The notes beneath the pieces were generated by a model. The model was not told the DNA's origin. It ran no database searches and saw only the letters and a list, made by a program, of their open reading frames with translations. DNA of 34,981 nt from Chitinophagaceae bacterium (lineage in GTDB: Bacteria > Bacteroidota > Bacteroidia > Chitinophagales > Chitinophagaceae), in contig JADLCD010000117.1 of the NCBI GenBank assembly GCA_020847395.1, positions 1-34,981 of the forward strand, in the 5' to 3' direction. The position numbers and the translations under genes are program-made. The first letter of the stretch is position 1. Every line of letters begins with the position of its first letter. Below, one piece after another: positions 1 to 7,897 of this stretch.

Positions 1-1643
1 ATCACCAATACATAGGGCGTTGCTCTTACCCATTTGGCAACGCCTCTTGTATAACTGCCGGTAACTTTACCAAACCAGTTATTAAACCATGCAAAGAATT
101 TTTCAAGTACATTCTTTTTTGCGTCTTCGGGTTTTGATGGTTTAAGCAAAATGGTACACAATGCCGGCGTAAGCGATAACGCCACAAATGCGGAAATTAA
201 GACGGACACCGCGATGGTAATGGCAAACTGCTGATACAATCTTCCTACAATGCCGGGTATAAATCCTACGGGAATAAATACCGCTGCTAATATCAATGCA
301 ATTGCTATTACAGGGCCTGATATATCTTTCATCGCCTTTTTGGTAGCTTCTTTGGGCGACATTTTTTCGTGGTCAATATTATGTTGCACAGCTTCCACCA
401 CCACAATCGCATCATCTACCACTATACCAATTGCCAGCACAAACGCAAATAAAGTAAGAGTATTAATGGTAAAACCAAGCGGGCCAAAAAGTATGAAAGT
501 ACCAATCAGTGAAACCGGTATCGCTAACACAGGTATGAGCGTAGCCCTCCAGTTTTGCAGAAACAGGAACACCACCAATACCACGAGTATTAATGCTTCT
601 ACCAGTGTATGCACCACTTCGTTGATGGAGGCATTAACAACAGATACGGTTTCAAGCGGAATAAGAAAATCAATGTCTTTAGGAAAAGTTTTTCTTAAGT
701 TCTCCATCGCTTTCATTACACCTTTATAGGTATCAAGCGCATTAGCGCCCGGCGCCTGGTATATTAACAGGAAGGAGGCAGGCTTACCACCATTCACAAA
801 CGCGTTAATGCCATAATCAAAACGACCCAGCTCTACTCTTGCCACATCTTTGAGGTAAGTAATGCTTCCATCAGCAGGCTTGTTGCGCACAACTATATTT
901 TCAAAATCTTCTTTCTTATTAATGCGGCTGTTGGTGAGTACGGAATATTCAAATGTTTGTATATTGGGTTGAGGATTACCGCCTACAGTACCCGCGGCAA
1001 CCTGCAGGTTTTGTTCCTGTAAAGCAGTGTTAACTTCGGCAGGAGTAATACCCAGTGCGGCCATCTTTTCCGGGTTTAACCATATGCGCATACTAAAATC
1101 ATCTGACCGCGAAAGCACATCGCCCACGCCTTTTACGCGGAGTATCGCATCTTTAACATACATGTTTACATAGTTGCCTATAAACAATGCATCATGTGTA
1201 CCATTAGGCGAGTAAAACCCGAATACCGCCATTACGCTGGGGTTGCGCTTACGAACGGTAAGGCCTAAACGCTTTACCGCATCCGGCAGTGTTGGCTCTG
1301 CCACACTCACCCTGTTCTGCACATCAAGTGTTGCTATGTTAATATCAGTACCTACCTCAAAGTTTACGGTAATATTACTCTGCCCGCTGCTGGCGCTGTT
1401 GCTGCTCATGTAGGTCATGCCGGGCGTACCGTTCACCTGCGTTTCTATGGCGGTGGTTGTTGTTTGCTCCACCGTTTGCGCATCTGCACCGGTAAAGTTG
1501 CCGGAGATGTTTACCGTGGGAGGAGATATTTCAGGATACTGCGCAACCGGAAGATTGATCAGTGAAATAATACCTACCAATACAATTACAATGGATATAA
1601 CGATTGCCGTTACCGGCCTTTTTATAAATACGTCTGCTATCAT
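1..1643 (-). CDS. acrB: RND efflux inner-membrane permease, AcrB/MexB family (C-terminus outside window)
   Basis: This is the proton-driven pump of a tripartite efflux system, exporting hydrophobic drugs or metabolites across both membranes. I translated the minus strand from ATG at 1641-1643; the first 547 residues are open with no stop or frameshift in the segments checked. The N-terminus (MIADVFIKRPVTAIVI) is the usual first transmembrane helix of the HAE1 class. A segment reading GVGDVLSRSDDFSMRIW belongs to the porter domain. TM2 reads EALILVVLVVF and ends in QNWRAT. The TM4 Asp pair used in proton relay is present as Asp410-Asp411 (VDDAIVVVE, bases 411-416). Roughly the second half of an expected ~1050-residue protein is missing because the window ends near TM7. 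It lies 114 bases after acrA in the same operon. The substrate cannot be told from sequence. Confidence 0.97.
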   Translation of the reverse strand, partial: MIADVFIKRPVTAIVISIVIVLVGIISLINLPVAQYPEISPPTVNISGNFTGADAQTVEQTTTTAIETQVNGTPGMTYMSSNSASSGQSNITVNFEVGTDINIATLDVQNRVSVAEPTLPDAVKRLGLTVRKRNPSVMAVFGFYSPNGTHDALFIGNYVNMYVKDAILRVKGVGDVLSRSDDFSMRIWLNPEKMAALGITPAEVNTALQEQNLQVAAGTVGGNPQPNIQTFEYSVLTNSRINKKEDFENIVVRNKPADGSITYLKDVARVELGRFDYGINAFVNGGKPASFLLIYQAPGANALDTYKGVMKAMENLRKTFPKDIDFLIPLETVSVVNASINEVVHTLVEALILVVLVVFLFLQNWRATLIPVLAIPVSLIGTFILFGPLGFTINTLTLFAFVLAIGIVVDDAIVVVEAVQHNIDHEKMSPKEATKKAMKDISGPVIAIALILAAVFIPVGFIPGIVGRLYQQFAITIAVSVLISAFVALSLTPALCTILLKPSKPEDAKKNVLEKFFAWFNNWFGKVTGSYTRGVAKWVRATPYVLV

Positions 1644-1757
1644 AATAATGAATAGTGTGTGATCACTTTAAGAATAGTGAATTGTGAATGAACACCTGTT
1701 ATTAAACCCGTTATCCTGATTTATCATGCTCTATAAAATTGTTGTCTTATTATTTCA

Positions 1758-2894
1758 TCACTTTTTTGCCCCGCCTGCAGAAGGTTGCGGACTTTGTGTA
1801 GTTACTACAGCACCTTCGCGAAGATTCTGCACACCTTCCACTGCAATCTGCTCATTAGCTTTCAATCCTTCTTTTACAATGATATTAGTGCCTATTGGTC
1901 TTGAAAGCTGCACTTTACGTTGTGTAACTTTGCTGCTGTCGCCAAGCACATACACAAAAAATTCACCCAATTGCTCTGTAACTGCTTTGTAAGGAATGAT
2001 AACAGATTCTGTGCCACCGGCATTTAATACACCAACAGTGGTACTCATCCCTGCTTTCAGCAAATGCTTTTCATTGGGAAACGAAAGCCGTACTTTTATT
2101 GTACCGGTTTGCGGATCAACAGCACGGTCAATTACACTGATGCTTCCAAACTTTGGATAAGCATCATTACCAAATGCGATGGAAAATGTTGAATCATTTG
2201 CCTTTTTTTGCTGCTGTAATTGTGTAAAGCGATACAATTCTTTTTGATCTATTGTAAAATCAACGGCTATAGGATTATCTGTTGAAATAGTATTTAAGAT
2301 AGTTTGACCCGCCACAACAGATGTTCCGCTTCTTACCTGTGAAATGCCAATAGTGCCGTTAAAAGGCGCAACAATGGTTGAAAAGCTAACATTCGATCTT
2401 ACTGCATTCACATTAGCTTTAGCTGCATCTACCTGTTTTTTGGCTGATTCCAGCGCGGCATCGGCATAGTCTACCTGTTGCTTGGCAATGGCATCATTTT
2501 TATCCAGTTCGTGATAGCGATCAGCATCTTTCTGCGCTTTTAGCAAATTGGTTTCCTGCACCTGCAGGCTTGCAATGGCCTGCTGGTAGTTGGCATTATA
2601 CAATTGCTGGTCAATAGAGTACAATTTTTGCCCCTTCTTTACTTTATCACCATCCTTAAAATATATACCGGTAATATAGCCGGTAACCTGTGCACGAATA
2701 TCTGTTTGATTTAATGCTACAACAGTTCCGGGATATTCATCATGATACACCGCAGTGGTGGCTTGTACTGTTTGTAAAGTAACAGGTATTGCAGGCGGCA
2801 AACCTTGCTGCTGCTGTTGTTGCTTGCTGCCACAAGCTGATAATACTATCAACACTGCACTTGCCAGGTAAACATTCATTCTTTTAAAAAGCAT
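1758..2894 (-). CDS. acrA: RND efflux periplasmic adaptor (membrane fusion) lipoprotein
   Basis: This 378-residue adaptor links the inner-membrane pump to the outer-membrane channel. The N-terminus has a lipoprotein signal with lipobox LSAC, the acylated Cys at residue 21, followed by a run of six Gln. The first lipoyl half (RAQVTGYITGIYFKDGDKVKKGQ) is followed by an alpha-hairpin rich in Gln, Ala and Lys (about 100-175), the second lipoyl half (VAPFNGTIGISQVRSG), then beta-barrel and membrane-proximal domains. This is the normal order for the family. The start may instead be Met6 (2879), which leaves a more typical signal peptide. It sits between tolC (42 bases upstream) and acrB, so the three are probably co-transcribed. 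Family is certain; pump specificity is unknown. Confidence 0.96.
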   Translation of the reverse strand: MLFKRMNVYLASAVLIVLSACGSKQQQQQQGLPPAIPVTLQTVQATTAVYHDEYPGTVVALNQTDIRAQVTGYITGIYFKDGDKVKKGQKLYSIDQQLYNANYQQAIASLQVQETNLLKAQKDADRYHELDKNDAIAKQQVDYADAALESAKKQVDAAKANVNAVRSNVSFSTIVAPFNGTIGISQVRSGTSVVAGQTILNTISTDNPIAVDFTIDQKELYRFTQLQQQKKANDSTFSIAFGNDAYPKFGSISVIDRAVDPQTGTIKVRLSFPNEKHLLKAGMSTTVGVLNAGGTESVIIPYKAVTEQLGEFFVYVLGDSSKVTQRKVQLSRPIGTNIIVKEGLKANEQIAVEGVQNLREGAVVTTQSPQPSAGGAKK

Positions 2895-2936
2895 ATATAT
2901 AATTTGATTCTGGTATATGAATAATATAATTGGTAA

Positions 2937-4256
2937 TTAAGGATTGATTTCTCCTAAACTTTTTTGCACATCCACTTTGCTGCTTAGCACGCCATACAAT
3001 GCATCGTAGTAATTAATTTGCGCGGTACGCAAATCTGTTTCTGCGGTAATTAATTCAAGATACGTTTTTACACCGGAGCGGTACTGCAACTGTATAACAT
3101 CATACACTTCTTTTGCAAGCGCCACATTTTCCTTAACAGCAATATAATTGGCAAGGTTTGCCTTATAGCTTGCTAACGCTGCACTATACTCGCTGTTTAC
3201 CGAATTTTTTAAACCCACCATATCAAGGTCGGTTTTTTTTAACTGCCACTCCGCCTGTTTTAAATTATACCTGCGCTTGCCCCCCTGGAAAATAGGGAAG
3301 TTGAGTGACAACCCTGCATAAGAGTTAGGATAGGAAGTATTATATAATTTTCCGAAATCATTGTTGAGGTAATTGAGTATATATGCGCCATTGGCAGATA
3401 CGCTCGGTATATAGCTCCATTTATTGTAGCTGATATTTGCTTGCTGCAACTGGCGCTGGCTTTGCAATATTCTATATTCTATCCGCTTTGAATAATCCGC
3501 GCCGTTTAAAGTATCAACCGGAATTTCTTTTTCGAGTGACAGGCTATCATATACTATACTCAGTGTTTCGTTTGCGGGATAGTTTATCAGGCTTTTTAAA
3601 TATGTTTTCTTGGCTGCCAGCGCTTCTTCGCTGCTTTTTTTTGATGCCACTGCATTATTCAAAGCGATAGTGGCTCTTTTATAATCCGTTTTATCTACAA
3701 TGCCGGCATCATACTGCGATTTGGCATCTTTTAAACTTCTTTCCAATCTCCCGATATTTTCATCAATCACTTTTATCTGTTGCTCTGATGCAAGCACATC
3801 ATAAAATGCTTTGCTCACATTTACCACAACATCAATTTTATTACCCGCTGTTTGCTGCTTTGCCTGCTGGCGCACAATGCCCGCAGTGCGGTTAGCCAGT
3901 AAAACATCGCGGTTAAATATGGTTTGCGTTCCGGTAAACTGCAACGCTGAGGTATTATTAACACCAAGTTTTACCGGATTGCCTCCAATAATGCTGGTTT
4001 GCACCTGGAAGTTGTGCTGATATAAATAATTGAAATTGATTTGCGGAAACCAATCCGCAAGTTTGGATTTAATCTGCAGGCTGGTAATTTCTTCATCAAT
4101 CAAAGATTGCTGAACAACAGGCTGTTTCTTTAGCGCATATTCTATAACGTTAGGTAAGGTTGCATTTGCTAAAATGGAATCCTGTTCCTGCTGTGCAACG
4201 AGCCTGAAAGACATAAATAATAAACCTGTAAAAAAAAGCAGCTTCCTGTTTGTCAT
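2937..4256 (-). CDS. TolC-family outer-membrane efflux channel
   Basis: This is the outer-membrane exit duct of the RND system. From the ATG at 4254-4256 the protein is 439 residues and starts with a clear Sec signal (MTNRKLLFFTGLLFMSFRLVAQ). An upstream in-frame ATG at 4295 would add 13 residues in front of that signal and is less likely. Two TolC repeats are visible, each with long Ala/Gln/Lys-rich helices and the family ending of each half (LYNTSYPNSYAGLSLNFPIF, then QYRSGVKTYLELITAETDL). It is the first gene of the tolC-acrA-acrB order common in Bacteroidota. The mRNA probably starts near 4349, about 90 bases upstream, from the promoter at 4356-4388. Confidence 0.95.
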   Translation of the reverse strand: MTNRKLLFFTGLLFMSFRLVAQQEQDSILANATLPNVIEYALKKQPVVQQSLIDEEITSLQIKSKLADWFPQINFNYLYQHNFQVQTSIIGGNPVKLGVNNTSALQFTGTQTIFNRDVLLANRTAGIVRQQAKQQTAGNKIDVVVNVSKAFYDVLASEQQIKVIDENIGRLERSLKDAKSQYDAGIVDKTDYKRATIALNNAVASKKSSEEALAAKKTYLKSLINYPANETLSIVYDSLSLEKEIPVDTLNGADYSKRIEYRILQSQRQLQQANISYNKWSYIPSVSANGAYILNYLNNDFGKLYNTSYPNSYAGLSLNFPIFQGGKRRYNLKQAEWQLKKTDLDMVGLKNSVNSEYSAALASYKANLANYIAVKENVALAKEVYDVIQLQYRSGVKTYLELITAETDLRTAQINYYDALYGVLSSKVDVQKSLGEINP

Positions 4257-4614
4257 AATTATAATTAAAAAACTACATGGCGTTAAAAACAGCATGTATA
4301 AAATTGTAGGTCATATGCCAGGCAAAAAACCGGGTAAAGGAATTAATCAGGTGGGCAAAGGTAGGGATTAGTGTATCAATAAATCAAACGTTTGTTTAAT
4401 TATTTTTGTTAATAAAATATTAACAGGATGATTTTATGCTGTGATTCCGGTTTGCGTGAAGTACGGAATTTTTTAAATTTTATTAGATGGATACGAATTT
4501 GAGACATCTCTACTTTTGAGCCCTGGGGGATTGCTTCCGAATGATAAACTTTGCAGATATTTGCGGCGAAAACATAGTGAACGCCTCACTGTCATTTCAA
4601 TTAAAAAAAATATA
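4257..4614. other. Divergent intergenic region between efflux operon and GH20 gene
   Basis: This stretch of 358 bases carries the efflux promoter and operator (4356-4394) and a possible plus-strand -7 element TACTTTTG at 4511-4518 for the GH20 gene. No -33 TTTG lies at the right distance from the latter. It is AT-rich and I see no further gene or repeat. Confidence 0.5.
4356..4394 (-). promoter_or_regulatory. Promoter with overlapping palindromic operator for the RND efflux operon
   Basis: Read on the minus strand, there is a -7 element TACCTTTG (4356-4363) and a -33 TTTG (4385-4388) separated by 21 bases, matching the Bacteroidota sigma consensus. A perfect 10-base palindrome CAAACGTTTG (4385-4394) covers the -33 element, and its flanks extend the symmetry imperfectly. 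A repressor bound here would block the polymerase, as expected for TetR-type control of acrAB systems, but no regulator gene lies in the window. The elements are seen in the sequence; the regulation is inferred. Confidence 0.6.
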
Positions 4615-6252
4615 ATGAAAAAATTAGTTTTCCTTTTATTCGGTTGCGCGGTAATCCAGCTTCAGGCGCAAACCACACTACCTATTATTCCGGTACCGGT
4701 TAAATTACAGGCAAAGAGCGGCAGCTTTACTATTAATAAGCAAACAGTAATTGTTGCAAAGCAGGGTTCAGAAAAAGAAACCGTTGATTTTTTCAATGAC
4801 TATCTCAAAAAATATTTTGGTATTAAACTGCCTGTTGTAAAATCGGCTACCAAAAATTTTATAAGCTTTACTACCAACACTTTTATAAAAGCGCCTGATA
4901 AACCAGAACGCTATACATTAAATATATCACCGGCATCTGTAAAAATTAATGGCGATAGCAGGCAGGGAACTTTTTACGGTTTGCAAACGCTTATACAATT
5001 ATTACCTGCAGAAAAAACTGCGTCAATCAAAATTCCGGCTGCAAGCATTGAAGATTATCCTCGTTTTGGTTACAGGGGTATAATGCTTGATGTATCAAGA
5101 CATTTTTTTGATACTGCTTTTGTAAAAAGTTTTATTGATTTGCTGGCGCTGCATAAAATCAATACTTTTCACTGGCACCTTACTGACGACCAGGGCTGGC
5201 GCATAGAAATAAAAAAATATCCAGGACTTACAGAAGTGGGTGGTTGCAGAAACGGAACCATCATTGGTCATCATCCTGGCACAGGCAACGATAATACAAA
5301 ATATTGCGGTTATTACACACAGCAGGAAATAAAGGAAATTATTCAGTATGCGGCTGACAGGTTTATCACTATCATTCCTGAAATTGAATTACCGGGCCAT
5401 GCCTCTGCAGCTATTGCGGCTTACCCGCAGTTGAGCTGTTTTCCTGATGAGCCCACCAAAGCTGCTAAAGGAGTAACCTGGAGCGGAGATACTACCGGTA
5501 AAAACGTGCAGCAGTCCTGGGGTGTATATGAAGATGTATTTTGCCCAAGCGAATATACATTTGGATTTTTGCAGGATGTGCTTGATGAAGTTGCTGCGCT
5601 GTTTCCTTCAAAATATATTCATATAGGTGGCGATGAGTGCCCGAAAGATTCATGGAAGCGATCTGAATTTTGTCAGAAACTTATTAAGGATAATAACTTA
5701 AAAGATGAACATGGATTGCAAAGTTATTTTGTATCAAGAATTGAAAAATATTTAAACAGCAAAGGCAAAGCAATTATTGGCTGGGATGAAATACTGGAAG
5801 GTGGTCTTGCACCCAATGCTACAGTTATGAGCTGGCGCGGAGAAAAAGGTGGTATTGAAGCTGCTGAACAAAAGCATGATGTAATTATGACTCCCACTAC
5901 CTACGTTTACTTTGATTACTCACAACGCAAAAACGATGATTCATTGGTGATAGGCGGATACCTTCCGTTGCAGCATGTGTATGGCTACGATCCTGTACCC
6001 AAAGAATTGAGTGCAGATAAGCAACATTTTGTATTGGGAGGCCAGGCAAATTTATGGACAGAATATATTACCAACTCCGCAAAGGTGGAATACATGCTTT
6101 TTCCCCGCGTTACGGCATTGAGCGAAGTATTGTGGAGCCCAAAACAAAACAAGAGTTGGGATAATTTTAAGCAACGCCTGTCAACACAGTTTAAGCGTTT
6201 TGATTTGTGGAAGGTTACGTATTACCCGGGATTAGCTGAACCGGCAAAATAA
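4615..6252 (+). CDS. Beta-N-acetylhexosaminidase, GH20 family
   Basis: This secreted exo-glycosidase removes terminal GlcNAc or GalNAc from oligosaccharides by substrate-assisted catalysis. The 545-residue protein starts at ATG 4615, where a Sec signal begins (MKKLVFLLFGCAVIQLQAQ); an in-frame start at 4516 would add 33 residues ahead of the signal and is rejected. A GH20b-type N-terminal domain occupies about 20-145 and the TIM barrel about 150-500. Hallmarks are HWHLTDDQGWRIE, the catalytic Asp340-Glu341 pair in HIGGDEC, and the substrate-binding Trp residues in SWRGEKGG and LWTEY. Length is normal. It is followed 96 bases later by prmC. Whether it acts on chitin, glycoproteins or peptidoglycan fragments is open; a GH171 gene 1.6 kb downstream makes cell-wall salvage plausible. 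Confidence 0.95.
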   Translation: MKKLVFLLFGCAVIQLQAQTTLPIIPVPVKLQAKSGSFTINKQTVIVAKQGSEKETVDFFNDYLKKYFGIKLPVVKSATKNFISFTTNTFIKAPDKPERYTLNISPASVKINGDSRQGTFYGLQTLIQLLPAEKTASIKIPAASIEDYPRFGYRGIMLDVSRHFFDTAFVKSFIDLLALHKINTFHWHLTDDQGWRIEIKKYPGLTEVGGCRNGTIIGHHPGTGNDNTKYCGYYTQQEIKEIIQYAADRFITIIPEIELPGHASAAIAAYPQLSCFPDEPTKAAKGVTWSGDTTGKNVQQSWGVYEDVFCPSEYTFGFLQDVLDEVAALFPSKYIHIGGDECPKDSWKRSEFCQKLIKDNNLKDEHGLQSYFVSRIEKYLNSKGKAIIGWDEILEGGLAPNATVMSWRGEKGGIEAAEQKHDVIMTPTTYVYFDYSQRKNDDSLVIGGYLPLQHVYGYDPVPKELSADKQHFVLGGQANLWTEYITNSAKVEYMLFPRVTALSEVLWSPKQNKSWDNFKQRLSTQFKRFDLWKVTYYPGLAEPAK

Positions 6253-6264
6253 GTTTTGAATGCT

Positions 6265-6297
6265 ACAAATGCACGAATGATTTATTTGTGCATTTGT
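6265..6297 (+). terminator. Inverted repeat downstream of GH20 gene
   Basis: A perfect 10-bp stem, ACAAATGCAC pairing with GTGCATTTGT, has a 13-base loop and begins 12 bases after the GH20 stop. No T-tract follows, so it is a weak or factor-dependent terminator or an mRNA-stabilising 3' hairpin. Confidence 0.4.
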
Positions 6298-6348
6298 GGC
6301 TCAACTCTACAATAATTTCTCAGCGAATTAAATTCCTGAATTTTCACT

Positions 6349-7218
6349 ATGACTGTAGTTGAAGCCTTCCGCAAATTAACCGGTGCGCTACATATTTTGT
6401 ATGATAGGCGTGAGGCGGAGAATATTGCAGATATGGTTATTGAAAAATTAACCGGGCTGAGGCGGATGGAAAGAGCACTAAAAAAAGAGCTTGAACTTAC
6501 AGCGCATCAGGAAAAAGAACTGGAACATTATTCAACAGAACTATTACAGCACAAACCCGTACAATATGTTTTACAGGAAGCCTGGTTTTACAGGCTTTCT
6601 TTTTTTGTGAATGAGCATGTATTAATACCACGCCCCGAAACAGAAGAACTGGTTCAGTGGATTATTACAGATGCAAAATCAATTTCGCATCCACCTTCTT
6701 CTATATTAGATATAGGCACCGGCAGCGGCTGCATTCCTGTAGCCCTGAAAAAACAATTGGATACTCCTGTTGTAACAGCAATAGATATTAATGCACAGGC
6801 ATTGCATGTTGCAAAAAAAAATGCAGATATCAATAATACAAGTATTGATTTTTTATTGGTTGATGTGCTAAACGAAACGCAACTCAACACGCTGCCTGTA
6901 TTTGATATTATTGTAAGCAACCCGCCGTATATACCTGCAACTGATATGACTGGAATGCGGGAAAATGTATTGAACTACGAACCGCATACCGCATTGTTTG
7001 TACCCAATGATGATCCGTTGCTTTTTTACAAAGCCATTGCAAAGTTTGCAAAATTACATTTACATGCCGGTGGAAAAGTATATGTGGAAATTCATGAAGC
7101 GCAGGGGGCAGCAGTAAAAAAACTATTTGAGATAAATGGGTTTTTAAATTGCATTATAAAAAAAGATATGCAGGGAAAAGACAGGATGGTGAAGGCAACT
7201 ATAGGCATCAGGGAATAA
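6349..7218 (+). CDS. prmC: Peptide chain release factor N5-glutamine methyltransferase
   Basis: PrmC (HemK) methylates the Gln of the GGQ motif in release factors RF1 and RF2, which raises termination efficiency. The 289-residue protein has the helical N-terminal substrate-binding domain (about 1-85), the linker ending in IPRPETEELV (93-102), the SAM-binding motif I DIGTGSGCIPVAL (121-133) and the catalytic NPPY at 191-194 in IVSNPPYIP. NPPY together with IPRPET separates PrmC from other N-methyltransferases. Length is typical. It is cytoplasmic and housekeeping, converges on the FKBP gene, and is not in an operon with a release factor gene here. Confidence 0.96.
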   Translation: MTVVEAFRKLTGALHILYDRREAENIADMVIEKLTGLRRMERALKKELELTAHQEKELEHYSTELLQHKPVQYVLQEAWFYRLSFFVNEHVLIPRPETEELVQWIITDAKSISHPPSSILDIGTGSGCIPVALKKQLDTPVVTAIDINAQALHVAKKNADINNTSIDFLLVDVLNETQLNTLPVFDIIVSNPPYIPATDMTGMRENVLNYEPHTALFVPNDDPLLFYKAIAKFAKLHLHAGGKVYVEIHEAQGAAVKKLFEINGFLNCIIKKDMQGKDRMVKATIGIRE

Positions 7219-7234
7219 GAATGGCTGCAGAGTA

Positions 7235-7262
7235 CAGGTTTCAAGTTGCAGGTTTCAGGTTG
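7235..7262. repeat. Heptad-phased word repeat downstream of prmC
   Basis: Four 7-base words alternate between CAGGTTT and CAAGTTG or CAGGTTG, giving two 14-mers with one mismatch. It lies 16 bases past the prmC stop in a convergent intergenic gap and does not look coding. Confidence 0.6.
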
Positions 7263-7315
7263 TGAGCACTTACACATAAAAAGACAAACAATGAATGATA
7301 AACCTACCATTCACT

Positions 7316-7343
7316 ATTGCCTATTTACCACTGCCTATTTACG
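7316..7343. repeat. Heptad-phased word repeat overlapping the FKBP gene 3' end
   Basis: The words ATTGCCT/ATTTACC and ACTGCCT/ATTTACG give two 14-mers matching at 12 of 14 bases. The last bases include the FKBP stop codon (7339-7341, minus strand), so the repeat reaches the end of the reading frame. Confidence 0.5.
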
Positions 7344-7767
7344 CTATCTCCACCAACTCCACATCAAACACCAAATCTTTTCCGGCAAGAGAATGATTGG
7401 CATCAAATATAACTATATCATCTTTTACCTCTGTAACTACTACAGGCACAGGGTAACCCTGCTGATTCTGTAATTGCAGTTGCATGCCCGGCTCCAGCTT
7501 CATACCTGCAGGTACCTGGCTAATCGGAAATTCAATAATAGCCTGCTCATCTCTTGCACCATAACCTTCTGCAAATGGTATATTGATAATTTTCTTTTCG
7601 CCAACGGTCATACCTTCTACACCAGTGTCAAAACCTTTAATCATTTGCCCTGCACCTACGGTAAATTCAAGAGGCTCACGTCCTACGGAAGAATCAAACT
7701 GCTCGCCATCTGTTAAACGTCCTGTATAATGCACCTTTACAACATCACCCTTTTTTGCCTGTTTCAT
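7339..7767 (-). CDS. FKBP-type peptidyl-prolyl cis-trans isomerase, SlyD-like
   Basis: This enzyme speeds Xaa-Pro isomerisation and usually also acts as a folding chaperone in the cytoplasm. The 142-residue protein has no signal peptide. The FKBP half-domain is clear at the start (KVHYTGRLTDGEQFDSS) and continues as MIKGFDTGVEGMTVGEKK. The inserted-flap region follows the AEGYGARDE segment, and the domain closes with NHSLAGKDLVFDVELVEI, the usual ending of SlyD-type proteins. It lacks the His-rich, metal-binding tail of E. coli SlyD. It is transcribed alone, convergent with prmC and divergent from namZ, probably from the promoter at 7796-7826. Confidence 0.93.
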   Translation of the reverse strand: MKQAKKGDVVKVHYTGRLTDGEQFDSSVGREPLEFTVGAGQMIKGFDTGVEGMTVGEKKIINIPFAEGYGARDEQAIIEFPISQVPAGMKLEPGMQLQLQNQQGYPVPVVVTEVKDDIVIFDANHSLAGKDLVFDVELVEIA

Positions 7768-7795
7768 ATGTTTTGTTTTTGTTGATTAAACGATG

Positions 7796-7826
7796 GAAAG
7801 ATATAAGATTCCCATAATTATACAAA
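7796..7826 (-). promoter_or_regulatory. Probable promoter of the FKBP gene
   Basis: On the minus strand, TATCTTTC (7796-7803) matches the TAnnTTTG -7 element at all fixed positions but the last. A -33 TTTG (7823-7826) lies 19 bases upstream. Transcription would start near 7790, giving a leader of about 20 bases. Confidence 0.5.
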
Positions 7827-7873
7827 AAGATTAATTACCAATAAATGCACCAATAATTACAGGAGCATATAGC

Positions 7874-7881
7874 TATCTTTG
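7874..7881 (+). promoter_or_regulatory. Candidate -7 element of the namZ gene
   Basis: TATCTTTG fits the Bacteroidota -7 consensus exactly, but no TTTG lies 19-21 bases upstream. A start near 7888 would leave only about 10 bases before the first ATG (7898) and about 31 before the second in-frame ATG (7919), so it slightly favours the second. Confidence 0.35.
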
Positions 7882-7897
7882 AAAATGATTCACATTC

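Noticed and set aside
250-729. Plus-strand reading frame of 159 residues opposite acrB
   Set aside because: It is Ser/Thr/Ile-rich antisense to a well-conserved RND pump and shows no family features; it is a shadow of the real gene.
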